Assembly: GCF_027409185.1 (NCBI RefSeq)
Contig: NC_084464.1
Coordinates: forward strand, 42,507,095 to 42,571,094
Reading direction: 5' to 3'
Source: Cynocephalus volans
Taxonomy: Eukaryota; Chordata; Mammalia; Dermoptera; Cynocephalidae
DNA: 64,000 bases
Shown here: positions 1-12,910 of the stretch, piece by piece
How positions within the stretch are numbered: the stretch's first letter is position 1
Layout of the letters: every line of letters begins with the position of its first letter
Translations under genes and position numbers: made by a program
The notes under the pieces: generated by a model
What the model was told of the DNA's origin: nothing
Database searches by the model: none
What the model saw: only the letters and a program-made list of their open reading frames with translations

Positions 1-2845
1 CACAAAGCAACAAGACATTACAACACATTCCAAGAAATACAAAGAATCATGGGAGATTATTATAAACAATTGTACAGCAATAAATATAAAACCTGGAGGA
101 AATGGATGAATTTCTGGACACATGCAAACTATCAAGATTGAACCAAGGAGAAATAGAGAATCTGAACAGACAAATAAAGCAATGAGATTGAAGCAGTAAC
201 CAGAAATCTTCCAACAAAGGAAGACCCAGGACTGGATGGCTTTACAGCTGAATTCTAACAAACTTTTAAAGAAGAATTAATACCACTTCTCTTCAAACTT
301 TTCCAAAAAATTAAAACAGAAGCCATTCTCCCAAACTCATTCTATGAGGCCACCATCACCCTGATACCAAAACCAGATAAAGACACAACAAAAAAAGAAA
401 ACTACAGGCCAATATCCTTGATGAACATAGATGCAAAAATCCTAAACAATATATTAGCAATCAGGTTACAGCAGCACATCAAAAAAATTATACACCATGA
501 TCAAGTGAGATTCATCCCAGGGATGCAAGGTTCGTTCAACATACACAAGTCAATAAATGTGATTCACCACATTAACAAAACCAAGAACAAAAACCATATG
601 ACTATCTCAATTGATGCACAAAAGGCATTCAACAAAATTCAACATCCCTTCATGATTACAACTCTCAGCAAATTAGGTATAGAAGGAAATTGTCTCGATA
701 CAATAAAGGCCATTTATGACAAACCGATCACCAATATCATCCTGAATGGGGAAAAGCTGAAAGTTTTTCCCTTAAGAACAGGAACAAGACAAGGATGCCC
801 ACTCTCATCACTCCTATTTAACACTGGAAGTACTAGCCAGAGAAATCAGGCAAGAGAAAGAAATAAAGGGAATCCAGATTGGAGAGGAAAAAGTCAAAGT
901 GTCCTTGTTTTCTGATGACATGATCTTACATATAGAAAAACCTATGGACTCTACCAAAAAATCTAACAGCTGATTAACAATTTCAGTAATGTTACAGGAT
1001 ACAAAATCAACACCTAAAAATCAATAATATTTTTATACTCCAATAACAAACTAGCAGAAAATGAAATCAAGAAAGCAAGCCCATTTACAATAGTTGCCCA
1101 AAAAATAAAATACCTAGGAAACAATTTAACCAAGGGGGTGTTAAAGAGGACACAAAAAGGTGGAAGGACATACCATGCTCTTGGATTGGAAGAATTAACA
1201 TTGTGACAATGTTCATTCTACCTAAAGCAATCTACAGATTCAATGCAACCTCCATCTAAATACCAATGACATTCTTCACAGAAATAGAAAAAGCAATCAA
1301 ACATTCATATGGAACAACAAAATACCCTGAATAGCCAAAGCAATCCTAAGCAAAAATAAATAAATAAATTAAGCTGCAGGCATAACACTACCCCACTTCA
1401 AATTATATTACAAAGCTATTGTAACAAAAACAGCATGGCACTAGCGTAAAAACAGACACTTGGCTCAATGGGACAGAACAGAAAACCCAGGAATCAACCC
1501 ACATACTTACAGCCAACTGATCTTTGACAAAGGCAGCAAGAACATACATTAGGGAAAAGACTGCCTCTTCAATAAATGGTACTGTAAAACTGGATATCCA
1601 TAGGCAGAAAAATGAAACTGGACCTGTATCTCTTACCATATACCAAAATCAACTCAATATAGATTAAAGACTTAACTTTAACCATAAAATTACTAAACGA
1701 AAATATAGATGAAACACTCCAGGTAACAGGACCGGGCAAAGACATTATGAATAAGACCCCAAAAGCACAAGCAACAAAATAAAAAATAAACAAATGGGAT
1801 TGTATCAAACTAAAAAGCTTCTGCACAGCAAAGAAAACAATCAACAGAGCAGAAAGACCTACAGAATGGGAGAAGATATTTGCAAATTATACATCCGACA
1901 AGAGATTAATATCCAGAATATACAAAGAACTCAAACAACTATACCGTTAAAAAAACAAATACTCCAATTAAAAAATGGGCAAAGGAGATGAATAGACACT
2001 TTTCAAAGGAAGACATACAAATGGCCAACAGGTACATGAAAAAATGCTCAACATCACTAGTCATCAGAGAAATGTAAATCAAAACCACATTGAGATATCA
2101 TCTCACCCCAGTTAGACTGGCCATTGTTAAAAAGACCAAGAAAAACAAATACTGGTGAGGAGGCGGGGAAAGGGGAACTCTTCTGCACTGTTGGTAGGAC
2201 TGTAAATTAGCACAGCCATTATGGAAGACAGTATGGAGGTTTCTCAAACTACTACAGATAGAGCTATCATATGATCCTGCAATCCCACTACTGGGTATAT
2301 ATCCAAAGGAATGGAAATCATCATGTCAAAGGGATACCTGCACTCCCATGTTCACTGAAGCTCTATTTACAATAGCCAAGATAAGGAACCAACCTCAATG
2401 TCCACTGACAGATCACTGGATAAAGAAAATGTGGTATATATACACAATGGAATACTACTCTGCCATAAAAAAAGAATGAAATTCTGCCATTTGCAGCAAT
2501 ATGGATGAGTCTGGAGAAAATTATGCTAACTGAAATAAGCCAAAGAAACAGAGATACTATATGTTCTCACTCATAACTGACTGCTAGGAAGGGAGAAAAA
2601 GGAGGGAGGAAGGAAAGGAGGGAGGGGGGAAAATGGGAAGAAGGAAGGAGTGAAGGAAGGAAAGGAAGAAAAGACCACAACAATACATTGAACTTTCAGA
2701 AAAATAGAACAAAAATAGATACTAGAGATGAGGGGAAGGGAGGGAGGGAGTTTGGGAAGTGATAGGTCAGGCAAAGGGGATAAAGAAATAACATGACTTG
2801 TAAGAATAAATATGCTAATAATAAATAAAAATTTTAAAAAGAAAA
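1..2845 (+). mobile_element. L1 (LINE-1) ORF2 and 3' end, decayed
   Basis: The segment translates, in broken frames, as the 3' two thirds of L1 ORF2. Around 418-830 it gives the reverse transcriptase region ([10 protein letters not shown]-like and GTRQGCPLS motifs). The FSDD catalytic motif follows near 910 in another frame. ORF2 C-terminal text runs to about 2560, including a recognisable IYTMEYYSAIKK-like stretch. A purine-rich 3' UTR and an A-rich tail with AATAAA end it near 2845. Many stops and indels make it non-functional. It enters from the left edge, so its 5' end is unseen. The longest open stretch (418-915) is a degraded RT piece, not a host gene. Confidence 0.92.
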
Positions 2846-2974
2846 AAATCTACATAAAATAAAAAGCAAGTAGCAAAATCACAAAATATTTGCATTAACA
2901 TGACAGAAGAATATGGTTAATATCTTAAGTGTATTATTACTCCTTGCTTTTTTAACCTTGTGTCTCTTGCCAGA

Positions 2975-3165
2975 CTTTGAGCTCCTTGAAGGCAAAAAGG
3001 TTGTTTTCAGTTATGTAGTGATTCCACTTCAGGGCTACCGCATCCATCCTTTCCCAGCTGAACTGTATCGAGTTGAAGAAGGCTGGATTAGAAGTTCATT
3101 CTAACTCTGCCTCACAGTGTCTCATGCAAAATTGGTGTTCAATAAATACTTGAATGAAAAAGAAA
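2975..3165 (+). repeat. L2-type LINE 3' end fragment
   Basis: The text 'gagctccttgaaggcaaaaagg' at 2980 onward, ending with 'ttcaataaatacttgaatga' near 3155, has the typical layout of an ancient L2 LINE 3' end. Recognised by eye only. Confidence 0.5.
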
Positions 3166-3169
3166 AAAA

Positions 3170-4760
3170 TCTGTTTTATCCCTCAACACAAGGGTATTGT
3201 AAGGAAATTTGACTTTGAGCCAGCAAAGAAAAGGAGCAAACAACTGTATTTGAGAACTTGTACTCACCCGCCAGCACTCCTGCAGATTTTCTGCCCAAGT
3301 TGGTTTTACCATTTGGGGCCAAAATAACCTCAAACCATGAATTTGTTTTGTAATTTCTGTATTGGTGGTGAACCAAAAATTGGAAGAAGGAAAAAAAATC
3401 TCTAGAGAAATCCATATTTAATCATTGTGTCAAAGAATTTACACAATGATTGTAAAAGAAAAAAGAGCAGCTCTGAGGAAGAAAACATGTAAGTACAAGC
3501 AGAAAAAAGTCAATATGACTGAAAACAGTAGCAGCAATACAGAGTAAACAGAGGCTCATAAAAGTTCAAAGTCTGAATTATGAAACAAAAAGTAACACAA
3601 CCAGTATTATGTATAAAGAAGGATATGACAAGCTTGAGAATGCCTTCAGAATGTAGGATACTAAAAATGACCCAGCTGTTTCTCAAAAGAACCAACTTAT
3701 TTTTAGAAAGTAAAATTACAACAATTTGAAAAATTCAGCTCGTTGATTTTGCTCTGGGCCATGATAGAATGGCAAGGACCAGATTTACTCTCGTGCCTTA
3801 AACACTACAAAGTCAGAAAAATATATGAAAAAATAGACAGGTATTCAGACATTGGAAAACAGGCAGCCCAGAGATAGTGGCCTCTGACAGAAGGGAAATA
3901 AAAAAGGTGAGGCCTACAGTATCCAGCTTCCTTCCTGGACAGAGGATCAGGACACAGTGCAGGAAGAAGTCCCAGCAAAGCCCAGCAGTCTCACTGAATT
4001 GGAAGGACAGAGTTGTGAATTTAGAGAGGCCAGAACAGTTAAACTATGCAAGGTGAAGGCACATAGAGAGCTGAAAGTAAAAAGTACTAGGATTCTACAG
4101 AGGGTACCCCTCAAGTCTTTAGCACATCAGTACATGCATATAAGGAAACTACCCAAGGACAGGGAAAGAATAATCCAAAAGGAACACAGGAAACAGTACC
4201 TACTAATACACAGGGCTCAAAATAGTGCCTGTTCCCACTAGCCAGATTGGATGGTTCATAATTTGCCGAGCATTGGATAGTGTATTCATAAGAATCTTAT
4301 GTCAGTAGTGGTGAATAATTAGCCCCAGACTAACCACTTTGTTTTGCCTAACAAATATTAAAAGTAAGACCCAAGAGAATAAAACAGTTCCTGAATAACT
4401 TAATTTGTCCCAGTAATGAAAGCTCAAGAACATATGAAATGGAAAAATATCTACACCTTACTGGTAAAGTCATAATCTCTGGCATCAAATAAAAAAACAA
4501 GCATGCCAAGCACGCAATGAAAACCCAAAAAATTACAACTCATAAGGCAAAGAGAAGCAATCAGTCTGAACTAATCTAGAACTGACACAGATGTTAGAAT
4601 TAGCACACATTGACATTAGAACAGTTACTGTAAATGTATTCCACGTGACCAAAAAGTTACCTAAGACATGAAAGATACGTAAAAGATCAAAATCAAATTT
4701 ATAAAGTTGGAAAGGTCTGAGATGTAATATACACTGTATGTGAAATGGAATTTATGAATG
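3170..4760. other. Unassigned intergenic sequence
   Basis: AT-rich sequence with no gene I can support. A 94-codon open stretch at 3957-4241 has no recognisable domain, signal peptide or splice context, and looks like chance. Confidence 0.5.
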
Positions 4761-4764
4761 ATGG

Positions 4765-5170
4765 AGTTCAGATGTGTTGTCCCCTCCAAAACTCGTGGAA
4801 ATCTGATCCCCAGTGTGGCAGTGCTGGAAGCTGTTTTGAGTCATGGGGCCGGATCCCTCATGAAAGGATTAATGCTCTCCCTGGAGGAAGGGGGTTAATG
4901 AGAGAGTTCTCGCTCTATTAGCTCCAGCGAAAGCTGGTTGTTTAAAAAGACCCTGGCACCTCCTCTCTTTCTCTCACTTCTTCTCACCATGTCATCTGCT
5001 TGTACCCGCCGGCTGCTGGCTGCCTGCCACTTTCTGCCATGAGTAGAGGCAGCCTGAGGCCTGTGCCAGATGCAGCTGTCCCAGAATTGTAAGCCAAATA
5101 AACCTCTTTTCCTTATAAATTACCCAGTCTCAGGTATTTCTGTTATAGAGACATAAAATGGACTAACACA
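4765..5170 (+). repeat. MaLR (MST/MLT1-type) LTR
   Basis: The order of segments is diagnostic of mammalian apparent LTR retrotransposon LTRs: 'gttgtcccctccaaaactcgtgg' near 4778, 'aaataaacctcttttccttataaa' near 5096, then 'acccagtctcaggtatttctgttatag' and 'aaatggactaacaca' at the 3' end. Orientation is +. Confidence 0.8.
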
Positions 5171-5174
5171 GATG

Positions 5175-5799
5175 TAATATACACTGGATGTGAGATGGAA
5201 TTTATGGTAGACTATATTATGAAAGAAAATATCAGAGACCTTGAAGACACAGAAACAGAAACTTTCCAAAATCATATAAACTAATAATTATTACAACATA
5301 CCCTTGGGTATATAACATTCAAATATATATGTAATATAATAACAGCATGAAAAGAAAGAAGAAAATGATCTGTAGAGAATAACACTCACTGAAAAAGTTA
5401 GTGTAAATCTAAAGTAGTTCCTAAAACAAGACGTATATGGTAAGTCCTAGAGCAACCACTAAGAAAACTATAGTAAAAAGTCATTAAAGGAATTAACATA
5501 TTATAGTAGAAAATACCACTTAATATATGCAGAATCAGTGAAGAGTTATAGAGGAATAAAAAAGAAAAGGGACACATAGAAAACAAAAAGTAGAATGGTA
5601 GGCAAATTAACTATCAATTTTAACATTAAAAGGAAACAAAATAAACAAGCCAATCCAAAAGCAGAGATTGTCACAGTGGATAAAACAATGAGAAGAAATT
5701 ATATGCCATCTACAGTAAATATACTTGAGATTCAAAGTCATGAATACATTAAAGTCAAAAAGTGAAAGCCCAATGTTAAAGCCATTAAATCAAACTCTA
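5175..5799. other. Unassigned AT-rich sequence
   Basis: No gene or repeat that I can name with confidence. The text resembles eroded L1-like A-rich sequence. Confidence 0.4.
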
Positions 5800-5893
5800 T
5801 CAACACTTAAAGGTCTCATCTCTTAACACTATTATAATGGCAATTAAATTTCAACATGAGTTTTGGAGGAGACAAACATTTAAACCACATCAA
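5800..5893 (-). repeat. MaLR LTR fragment
   Basis: The stretch 'tttcaacatgagttttggaggagacaaacatttaaaccac' is the reverse-orientation start of an MST/THE1-type LTR. Only this end survives. Confidence 0.6.
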
Positions 5894-5904
5894 TGTGGTA
5901 TATA

Positions 5905-6030
5905 CAATCAGCCCTCCCTATGCACGGGATCTCTCATGTGTGGATTGAACTAATCATGCAGTTTAAAAATATTTGGAAAAAAAATTCAACAAAGTTCCAA
6001 AAAGCAAAATTTGAATTTCCCACTCACCAA
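5905..6030. mobile_element. Tigger/MER2-like DNA transposon, left part
   Basis: The text 'cagccctccctatgcacggg' then 'gtggattgaactaatcatgcag' and 'aaaaatatttggaaaaaaaattc' matches the end of a pogo/Tigger nonautonomous element. The rest of the same element appears at 7065-7275, after about 1 kb of inserted sequence. Confidence 0.6.
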
Positions 6031-7057
6031 ATGAGATAGGAGGTGCTCAGTTTCCCTGGGTTCAAGTTTCAGGACACACCTCTGCATTTCAAGCCACTTC
6101 ACAAGGTCTGAGGCCCCTCCTCTAGGCCCTCCCTTGGAGGAAAGTTACTGTTGCTTGAACTATTTTGGACACCAACACAGGGAAATTGAGACCATAATGG
6201 GCTGGCTTGTGCAAATCTAGTGGCTGGGCATGCTCAGTAGAAGGGGGTTATATAACACCAGTAACTAGGCATGTGCAGTAAAGTGGAATGTATTCCTAGA
6301 ATGACCTTCCACTAGCCATGCTAAAGAGCATAGAATATTCTTGAATATGTCTAGTGCATGTGATAGAATTTGACCAATGAACATACCCTAAAAGGAGACC
6401 AACTGAGCATGTGCAAGACTATGTTACATGAAAGGGAACCACCCCCTTAATTGAATATTCATTAGATAGGAAAACTATAAAAGCCAAATCTCAGCAGAAG
6501 GTGGGGTTGTTGCTCACTTTCCTAGGGCCAAACCATACTTTGCTGGTGAGGTGTGTATGACCCCGTGGCTCACTTGGGAGAGTGCAGTGCTGGGAGCACA
6601 GTGGTGCTCCTGCTGCGGGTTCGGATCCTATATAGGGATGGCCGGCGCGCTCACTGGCTGAGCACAGTGCGGGTGACACCAGGCCAAGGGTTGCGATCCC
6701 CTTACCAGTTGCAAAAAGAAAAGCAAAAAAAATATATATATATATATATACTTTTGTGTTAAACTTACTTTTAGCATGTGGCTGTTCACTCTCTTGAGCC
6801 AGCCTGAACTCTGTACTGAATTTTAAGTGTGTATTTCTTACTTTTGTATTGAATTGGTGTGGGCCCCGCTCACTCTCTGGAACTAGGCCACACACCCTCT
6901 GTGTAATCTGTATCTCTTATTCCTTACATTAAACCTGTTCTCACTTTCTATTGTGACTCCACTATTGAATTCTTTCCTGTGGTAGAGTCAAGAAACTACT
7001 AAGAGGATGGGGTGGGTTGAGGCCAGCTATTGGGCCTCCCCAGACCCTCTCCTGCAA
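6031..7057 (+). repeat. Probable LTR inserted in a Tigger element
   Basis: A block starting TGAGATAGG and ending CCTGCAACA separates two parts of one Tigger-like element. It has LTR-like features: a TATATAA motif near 6249, an ATTAAA poly(A)-like motif near 6928 and a pyrimidine-rich end. A tRNA SINE lies inside it at about 6556-6752. I could not find a clear TSD, so the exact borders are uncertain. Confidence 0.45.
6556..6752 (+). repeat. tRNA-Ile-derived SINE (dimer)
   Basis: Two tRNA-like units lie in tandem. The first runs from 'gaccccgtggctcacttggg' to 'gggttcggatcctatatagg' (A box to B box). The second starts 'gatggccggcgcgctcactggctgag' and ends 'gggttgcgatccccttacc', followed by an A-rich and (TA)n tail. 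A clear TSD was not found. Confidence 0.8.
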
Positions 7058-7064
7058 CATCATA

Positions 7065-7275
7065 AGTGCTACATAGAATCCACACAAATGAAGTAATGTG
7101 CAGGAATTATATTAGGTATGATAAGTAATCTAGAGATGATTAAAATTTTACAGGAAGATGTGCATAGGTTATATGAAAATACTATGCTTTTTTATATCAA
7201 GGACTTAAGCATCTGTGGATTTTGCTATCTGCAGGGGATCCTGGAATCAATCCCCATGGATACTGAAAAATGAAT
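7065..7275. mobile_element. Tigger/MER2-like DNA transposon, right part
   Basis: The text 'attatattaggtatgataagtaatctagagatgatt' and the terminal 'aagcatctgtggattttgctatctgcaggggatcctgg' is the other end of the element begun at 5905. It ends near 7275. Confidence 0.65.
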
Positions 7276-7663
7276 GCCTTCACAATGGAATATTACTCAG
7301 CAATAGAAAAGGAAATCCTGTCATTTATGACAACGTGGATGAACCTGAAGGACTAAGTGAAATAAGCCAGACACAGAAAGATAAATACTGTCTGATCTCA
7401 TTTATATGTGCAGTCTAAAAACATTGGAACTTATGTTGGCTGCCAGAGGTTAGAGGTGGGGGAAATGGGGGGGGTGTCAAACAGTAAACTCTCAGTTATA
7501 AGTTGAACAAGTTCTGGGGATCTAATGTACAGGATAGGTAGTGATGGTGTCAGTTAATTTGATTGTGGTACTCATTACACAAGGTAGAAGTATGTCAAAA
7601 CATCACCTTGAATATACCTTGAATATAAATAATCTTTGTCAATTAAATAGTTTTAAAAAATAA
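7276..7663 (+). mobile_element. L1 3' end fragment
   Basis: It starts in ORF2 C-terminal text ('tcacaatggaatattactcagcaatag') and runs into a typical older-L1 3' UTR, ending in an A-rich stretch near 7660. Confidence 0.8.
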
Positions 7664-7672
7664 AATAAAATG

Positions 7673-7721
7673 AGATTAAAGGTTCAGATCCCCCTATTGG
7701 CCATCTGCCAAAAGCAAACAT
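7673..7721 (+). repeat. 5'-truncated tRNA SINE with 9-bp TSD
   Basis: A short B-box piece ('ggttcagatccccctattggcc') followed by 'atctgccaaaagcaaa' is bounded by AATAAAATG at 7664-7672 and 7722-7730. It is the 3' part of a tRNA-Ile SINE. The TSD is A-rich, so it is weaker evidence than the other TSDs here. Confidence 0.6.
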
Positions 7722-7739
7722 AATAAAATGGTTAACGGT

Positions 7740-9190
7740 TGGGGAAAAAAAGAAACTGCTCTGATGTATCTGTGTATCTACAAGTAATGGAAAGAAGTTT
7801 AACTTTACCTGACACTATATACAAAAAATATCTTTAGCAAATGCTAGAACTGTAAAACTCTTAGAAGAAAATGTATGCAAAAACCTTCATGGTCTTGGAT
7901 AAATAAATGTTTACTTTTGGTTTCTTTTTTTTTTACATGGTTCTCATAGAAATAGAGAGTAGAAAAATTGTTACGGGGGGAGGGGGGAGGAAAAATAGTG
8001 GACTAATGGGCACAAAACTACACTATCTACCTAAGTGAATCATTGTGTAGTACATGCATGTATTGAAACAACATGCTGTACCCCACAACTATATACAAAT
8101 AAATGTTAAAAAAAAATAATTTTTAAAAAAGTGACATCCAAAACACAAAAGAACAAACAGATAAAATGGACATTACCAAATTTTTTAACTTTTCTATTTT
8201 AAAACACATCATCAAAAAAATGAAAATACAACCCCCAGGCAGGGAGATATTATATTTGACAAACAACTAGTATATAGAATATAAAGAACACTTACAACTC
8301 AATAATAAAATGACAACCCAATTATAAAATCAACAAAGGCCAAATAGACATTTCTCCATAGAAGATATTTAGATGGCCAATAAGCACATAAAAAGATTCT
8401 TGACACTATTAGTCGTCAGGGAAATGCCAATCAAAACCACAATAAGATACCACTTCACACTCACTGGGATGGTTAGAATCAAAAAGGAAGATACTAATAA
8501 GTACTGGTGAGGATGTTTGGAAATTGGAAGCCTTGCACACTGCTGGTAAGAATGTAAAATGGGGCAGCCTCTTGAAAAACAGTCTGCCAGGATTGCAAGG
8601 TTTGAACACAGAGTTACTATTTGACCCAGAAATTTCATTCCTAGGTATGTACCCAAAAGAAATAAAAACATATATCCATGCAAAAATTTGTAAATAATGT
8701 TCAAGCAACATTATTCATAATAGCAAAAGAGTGGAAACAACTCAAATGTCCATGAGTAGACGTGGATAAATAAAAGGTGGTAAATCCATGCAGTGGAATG
8801 TTATTTGGCCATAAAAAGGAATAAAGTACTGACACATGCTACAACATGGATGAAACTTCAAAATATTCTGCTATGTGAAAAAAGTCAAAAAACACCAAAC
8901 ATTGTATTATTTCATATATATGAAATGTCCATAATAAATAGATCTACAGAGACAGAAAGTAGATACCTTGTTGACTAGTACTGAGGAGGTGTTTGAGAGA
9001 AATTGGGAATGACTGCTTAGGAGGATTTGGGGTGATGAAAATATTCTAAAAATGATTTTGGAGCGAAGAAAATGTCTAAAAGTGTTCGTGATGATGGTTG
9101 CACTATTCTATGATTACACTAAATACTACTGAGTTTAAATGGTTGGATAATATATGCAAATTTTATTTCAATAAAAGTGTTCTAAGAAAA
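7740..9190 (+). mobile_element. L1 ORF2 3' end with nested L1 3' end
   Basis: This older L1 carries ORF2 C-terminal text from about 8180 to 8890 ('aatagacatttctccatagaagat', 'tggaatgttatttggccataaaaagg') and an A-rich 3' end near 9190. A second L1 3' UTR with its own A tail interrupts it at about 7910-8140. All frames are broken. Confidence 0.82.
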
Positions 9191-9194
9191 AGTG

Positions 9195-10294
9195 ATGGCT
9201 TTCATTAAATGAAGTAGAGATGTCATATCTGCCATGGCAGATTCTACAGAAAGGGATCAAAGACTCAGAGCAGTGAGCGTGCTAGAATAGACATGCTCTA
9301 TAAAACAGGAAACCCCAGCAGGTGGCTATTACCTTGGAAGGGACAAAAGGACACTATTTATCAGGCAATAAATGATGAACAGGTCAACGTGGTATTAACC
9401 TCATTGTGTCTGTCCTTGGTAGGCAGGAGATGACTCTGGGAGATGACATTATAGAACTTGGCTCTGTAGCAGTAATGGGGATAATAGGATCCCAGAAAGC
9501 CAGAGGCCAGGAGGCAACAAGGCATAAGCAAAGTGGGCAAAATTGCCAAAACAGCCAGCAATTTTAGAAGGGAAGCCAGGAAGTCCTGACTGCAAGGGAT
9601 TTGTGGAAATGACTGATAGACCAGAGTGTTCACAGGGGCAAGACAGCTGGGCAAACTGTATAAGTGCTGTTTAATATTATAATCAATAGATGAAGAATAA
9701 ATGGACTGAAGACAGAGCTTAGTTGCCCCAATAGGAAGTTACAATCTTTTGCCCAGTCTTCAGATTTGAGCCAGTTCTTAGATCAGAGAACAATGAATGC
9801 ATCAATTGAAGGAGAGCCCAGGTCCCTGATGAAGTACCCTGCATCACTATGGCAGGTGTGCACAGTAGAAACTCCTCGCCTCCTTCCACAAATGGATCAG
9901 TGGCCATGTATTGAGATATCCACACACTGAATAAAGGGGATAGCCAGTTTTTTCCCAAATATATAATTGGAATGGACATATTTTATAGCTGGCAGAACTC
10001 TCACGCTAGTTATTTGACCTCTGGAGTAAAAGCTTTGTAGTAAGGAAGACCAAGTGGAAGTCCCTAAAACAGCCTCCAATTTCAATCAAGTTCAAATTTA
10101 AAAACAATAATGTATCTTAGGGATAATGAAAGGGATTAATGTCAACTTCAAAGACATAAAAGATGTAGGACTGTGATGACATCATACAACTGCTTAATTC
10201 ACCGGTCTGGTTCTTGCAAAAATTGGATGGATGATGACAGATGATAGTGGACTACTGAAAACTTAACCAATAGTTAGCCCCAATTTCAGTAGCT
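9195..10294. other. Unassigned sequence
   Basis: About 1.1 kb with no gene I can support. It lies directly upstream of a solo LTR and an ERV pol fossil, so part may be decayed retroviral sequence, but I could not match a domain. Confidence 0.4.
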
Positions 10295-10300
10295 GTGCTG

Positions 10301-10864
10301 TGTAAAGTATGCATAAAGCAAATGTACTTCACAGGGCCTGGTTTTCCAAAGCCTTGCAGTTTCCAATATTGGCCTTACAAAAAACAGGAAATTTTCCCCA
10401 GGCTACTGAGTCTCTGTTGTAAGACAAAGAGTTGTAACACAGCAAGGTTGCTGGCTCAAAGACAGACAGGTTACTGATTGATATGTAAAGATATTGGGAA
10501 ATTGCTGTAAGAAGGAATGTTTGCTAAGATCAAGCTTTTGTTGGTGGACACTTAACTGCCTTAATGGAATGTCATTTGACTTGTTTTTACTGAATGTTAC
10601 CAGCTTCTATTGTTAAACTTGTTAAAACTTTAAGCCCACTTATGTCTCTTCCTGTAACTTCCTGGGCTGGAAAATAAATGCAGGAAGAGAACCCCAATTC
10701 GTGGTTAATTTCCCAAAAGGAAGGAATGCCTCACTCTTGAAGGTTCTGGGAGATTAACCACTTCGGGGCTTCTCACTGCTCAGAAGAGATGGGCTTTGAG
10801 TAATTCTTTGCGGCTCCGTCACCCAGGGGAAGAGGGGTGACAAATCCGTGGAGGGCAAACAACA
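10301..10864 (+). repeat. Solo LTR (family A), + orientation, perfect 6-bp TSD
   Basis: It starts TGTAAAGTATG and ends GGGCAAACAACA (TG...CA). It is bounded by GTGCTG at 10295-10300 and 10865-10870. A poly(A) signal (AATAAA) lies near 10672. The whole element matches, in reverse orientation, the LTR at 36053-36611. The TSD shows this is a solo LTR and not the 5' LTR of the pol remnant next to it. A 6-bp TSD is typical of class II (beta-like) ERVs, but some other groups also use it. Confidence 0.88.
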
Positions 10865-10874
10865 GTGCTGAATG

Positions 10875-12910
10875 TGATATATTTAATAGAGCAGATTTAT
10901 ACAGCTTCTGATACATGGTATAACCCTCTCCATCTGCCTAAATACATCCTCTTTAATACCTATGAAAAAGAGGGCCAGAAACTGAGTATGTTCACATAAG
11001 ACAAATAACAATGTTTCTAATTTTGTCCCAGGGCTATGTTACATCTCCTTTCACTATCTAAACACAGAAGAAAAGTACTGGACCCTCTGTGCACTCCACA
11101 GAATATCACATTGGTTCACTATATCAATGACATCATGTGATTAGAATGTGAAAAGCAAGAACTGGAATGTACTCTGTTTGCTTTGGTAACAGAAGTGCAC
11201 TCCAAAGGATGGTAGTTAAACTATACAAAGATTCAAGGGTCTGCCATATTGGTGAAGTTTTGAGAGAACCAGTGGTCTGTGGCAATATTAAACATCTCCT
11301 CAAAAGTGTAGGGCATGTTATCACACCTTGTACCTCCTGCCACTAAGAAAGTAGTCCAACATTTGGTAGCACTCTTCAGGTTTAGAGGCAGCTTATTCCA
11401 CACTGTGACAATATTGCTCTGGCCTATATATCAGGTGACATGAAAAGCTGCGGTATTTGAGTGGAAACCCGAACTAGAAGGGTGCTGCAGCAGATCCAGG
11501 ATATAGTATGAGTTGTCCTGCTGCTTAGTCCACCTGACACAGCAGATATCATAGCACTAGAGGAGTGTGTGGTGGGAAAAGTTGCCATATGGAGTCTGCT
11601 GGTGTAGTTAACAACACCCAGTAAGAGAGTTACAGTGCAAATCCCTAGGCCTCTGCAGCAATAAGATCTGGCCATATGTTGTAGAGAACTATACACCTTT
11701 CATCAAAGAGCTCCTGGAATGCTGCTGGGCTCTGGTAGAGATGGAAATTCTGACCGTGGGGCACCAAGGGACCATATGGCCATTTATGTCTTTCATGACT
11801 TGGGTACTGTCAGACCTTAGCAGCAATCTAATCTAAAATGGAAGTGCTACATCCAGGATCGAGTTAGGGCAGGGATCGGCAAATTACAGCCCCTGGGCCA
11901 GATCTAGCCCTCTGCCTGTTTTTGTAAGTAAAGTTGAAGTGAACTCTGATACATCCATTCATTTATGTATTGTCTGTGGTTGCTTTTGCACTATGACAAT
12001 AGAGTTGAGCTGTTGTGACGGAGACCACATGGCCCAGAAAGCCAAAAATATTTTTACCATCTGTCCCTTTACAGGAAATTTTTCCTTGGGCTAAAATATA
12101 TGTGTGTAGAGTAATCAGGTTTATTACATAAACAAAGGCTCAAATCCTGTGTCACCTACAACTGTTGTAACTCTAACTTTTCCTCAACTTTCACCTACGA
12201 CCTTATGTGGAGTTCAATGATCAGTTAACATAAAAGGAAAAACTCTGAGCTTGTTTCACGAATGTGTCAGTTCAGTATGTTGGTGCCGCCAACAGTGGAC
12301 TTCTGCTCATTGTGGCCCACTCAGGGATGAGCAAAGACAGTGCTGAGGGGATGTCCTGCCGATGGGCAGGTGGTGCCCCAGCTCATCCTCCTTGTGTACA
12401 GAGAACAGTGTCCTGAGGTAAGAACATGCACAAACTCATAGGCACTGGCAGATGGACTAACTGGTTGGTCAGGGAACTGGAAAGAGCAAAATTGTTAGAT
12501 CAAGAACAAGAATATTTGGAAAGAGGAATGTAGTAGACACAAAATGTTAGGGTCTTTTGTATCACACATTAACACCCACCACAAACTACCCACTATAAAA
12601 GTAGCACTAATCATCAAGTGCACAGGGATGACTCATTCAGTAGACATTAGCCATCTCTGTCCTTGGCCACCCCAGTGCCTGCATAACAGGCTCAGGAAAG
12701 GACAATCAACAGTGGCAGAGACACAACACTTCTTGGGTCAATGGCCTGACCTCCCCTCAATATGGCTGGTATGATTCCTGCCATAACTGAGCTTCCAGTG
12801 ATAAATAAACTCCAGTAGGGTGCCACTGCTGGGGCTAGTACCTGTGTCTGGTCCTGGTGAGGAACTGTGCCAATCCATGACTTTGCAGGGCCCCCACTAA
12901 TGTTTTCCTT
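10875..12910 (+). pseudogene. pol: ERV pol fossil (reverse transcriptase to integrase)
   Basis: Broken-frame translation on + gives a retroviral reverse transcriptase: a VHYINDIM motif (the degraded YIDD/YVDD active site) near 11115-11135, then thumb and connection text such as TKIQGSA near 11225 and RPIYQVT-like text near 11420. From 12544 the RNase H/integrase junction is recognisable (VSHINTHHK, HSVDIS). Stops and frameshifts are frequent. A hAT element interrupts it at 11870-12092. By resemblance it could be class III (ERV-L-like) or an old class I ERV; I cannot decide. No gag, env or matching LTR pair was found. Confidence 0.75.
11870..12092 (+). mobile_element. hAT-type nonautonomous DNA transposon
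   Basis: It begins CAGGGATCGGCAAATTAC and carries 'cctgtttttgtaagtaaagtt' and 'tatggccc'-like text. A second copy of the same family, with better-preserved ends, is at 62838-63144. It is inserted in the ERV pol fossil. The right terminal repeat is eroded. Confidence 0.75.

Noticed and set aside
10301-12910. Solo LTR at 10301 as 5' LTR of the downstream pol
   Set aside because: GTGCTG directly flanks both ends of the LTR; no primer site follows it.
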